From contig NC_067199.1 in assembly GCF_000699445.3 (NCBI RefSeq), forward strand, positions 27,984,402 to 28,048,401: DNA of 64,000 bases, given 5' to 3'. This DNA comes from Schistosoma haematobium (taxonomy: Eukaryota; Platyhelminthes; Trematoda; Strigeidida; Schistosomatidae). Under the pieces are notes generated by a model. The model did not search any database. It was not told the DNA's origin and saw only the letters and a program-made list of their open reading frames with translations. Within the stretch, counting starts at the first letter, position 1; each line of letters opens with the position of its first letter. This document shows, piece after piece, positions 62,403 to 64,000 of this stretch. The translations under genes were made by a program, and so were the position numbers.

Positions 62403-64000
62403 CTTGATGAAACGTAAAATTCTGTAAATTAATTTACATTCTGTTTGCATTTACATGTATATCTCTGTAAACTATTAAAGCTAATGAAATGTCATAAAAT
62501 CCTAGCTTATAAACTTACTAAGTTTTTCCATACTATCTGAAAAAGATCGATAAGGCGATTTTACATTTAGCCACTGATGCCGTGGGGAAATGTGTAATTA
62601 TAGGTCTAGACACTAATTTTACTGAGGTTTGAACTCAACACCCATCTCGTTACTTACATAAATAGTAAAGTTTGTTTGTACATTTTGTAACATGTTTTGA
62701 TCAATTTATTGAACCTAAATTTTTGACCAATGTTGACATGCATGTAGATAGTGTCCTCGAACCCCATTAAAACTAACAAAAGAAGTCTATTTTAATGATA
62801 TAAAAGCGTAAAATAATGTTATACATATTCAAAACCTTCACCTTTATAAACTGCTAACTAGTTTATGTAAATTTAAAAACTACTGAAAAGTTTGTGTCTA
62901 GTTTGTGGAAAACTACTTATCTATTTCTAATATACATGGACTACTAAATTAATTTAGTCCATGTTATCAGATAAACTTAATGCAAACTATTCGATTATCA
63001 CTTTGATATACACAACATCATTCCAGTTACAACTGATTTACGAGTAACTCTAAAATTTTTAGTCGTTCAGGACATCATACCAACATATCACTGAGAGCAT
63101 TATTCCTGATTGTTCTAGGTGCAGACGGTTAAAAGCCTATGAATAGCATCAGTTCCTTGAGAGTTACAGAGGCATATTACTTTAAATCACCAACTAGTGT
63201 GTTGGTAGTATTATGTCAGTTGTCTTATATCAATCAAAATCTTCGGCAGTGTTGTGTTGTTTAATCACAATGTAAATCAACGTATAAAATGCGCTAAGCA
63301 CTAAAGTAAACATAATGGTTATTATTCAGTGATTGTTTGACGTGAACTTCATTAAACAATGGTGAGACCTAATAAGTGTTTTAACATTTCTTGGAATATT
63401 TATGCACGCAATAAAAAAGAGAACAGTTGTTAATTTAAATAAAACTAAATTAGTCAGAAGTACTTCATAATAACTGGACAACTAGCAGCTATATTTTTAT
63501 TATATATGTGAAAATTGAAACAAAATTAGGTGGGAGATCAGTCATGAAAATAGCAAACAATTTAAGAATATTAATCGTAGGCGTTCTTTTGATATTATTT
63601 GGCATTTGTAAACTTCTCCTAAGTTATGAAAGTACCAATATACTAAATCATTGAGTGAAATATAAGTTACTCTGAAGGTATTTGCTCAAATTAAATTTTC
63701 AACACAGTTTACTATCAAAAAATTGTGTTTATGAGCTAATCTGGGTTTTGTCTTCTAAGCACGTAGGTTACGCAAAGTGCCCTCCCTACTTTCAGAACTA
63801 AGATGCCTTGATATAAGTTTGTATTAGTAGTAAATCTTTTCCTAAATGCCAATCAAATTTATGGGGAAAATCGCTGGGATTTAAAAAGCTGATCTTTACA
63901 ACCTCAATCAAAACTTAATTGAAGAAAAATTTCAACATATTTTCAAAACACTTTCCAAAGAAAGAGTATCGGTTCATACTTCCTGATACAGAAATCAGCA
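62403..64000. other. Intergenic, no gene seen
   Basis: AT-rich. A short perfect hairpin (acatggacta/tagtccatgt) lies near 62934-62965. No gene or repeat recognised. Confidence 0.6.

Noticed and set aside
62934..62965. Perfect 10-bp hairpin acatggacta/tagtccatgt
   Set aside because: Short palindromes of this size are expected by chance in 64 kb of AT-rich DNA.

Overview
The window looks like nuclear DNA of a blood fluke, genus Schistosoma. The evidence is its AT-rich composition, sparse genes, and many Sm-alpha-type SINEs: a tRNA-like head, a type I hammerhead ribozyme and a fixed tail. RTE/SR2-like, Penelope-like and gypsy-like elements point the same way. No species call is possible from sequence alone.

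Ordinary genes are few. An intact single-exon biogenic-amine GPCR (563 aa) lies at 4860-6551 (+). Two exons of a zinc-finger protein with a C-terminal Hunchback/Ikaros-like finger pair lie on the minus strand (57971-56754 and 55470-55063), joined by an in-phase intron; its 5' exons are not seen. A 217-aa ORF at 30041-29388 (-) resembles the start of a Ty3/gypsy Gag and sits between two 40-bp direct repeats.

Most recognisable sequence is mobile. There is a 3.2-kb RTE element with a 15-bp target-site duplication (25711-28919, inactivated), a 5'-truncated RTE copy (36886-37382) and two short insertions made only of the RTE 5' end (47480-47612, 60803-60944). A truncated Penelope-like element has ~230-bp inverted ends carrying hammerhead-like motifs (24202-25289). 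Two solo LTRs of one family each have a 5-bp duplication (9903-10298, 16407-16807), with a third fragment at 38990-39205. Several unnamed inverted-repeat families are also present.

The most striking layer is three SINE families, each with a tRNA-like head and a hammerhead core, in units of about 333 bp (A, Sm-alpha type), 392-400 bp (B) and 345 bp (C). All three have an 8-nt palindromic helix III. Many insertions are longer than one unit. Several are head-to-head or tail-to-tail foldbacks bounded by one 11-14-bp target-site duplication, so each foldback entered as a single event. This fits 5' inversion (twin priming) during reverse transcription of multi-unit ribozyme RNAs. Family A hammerheads in schistosomes are known; the B and C ribozymes and this insertion pattern are the part most worth checking.

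The long stretches between these features show no gene I can support.
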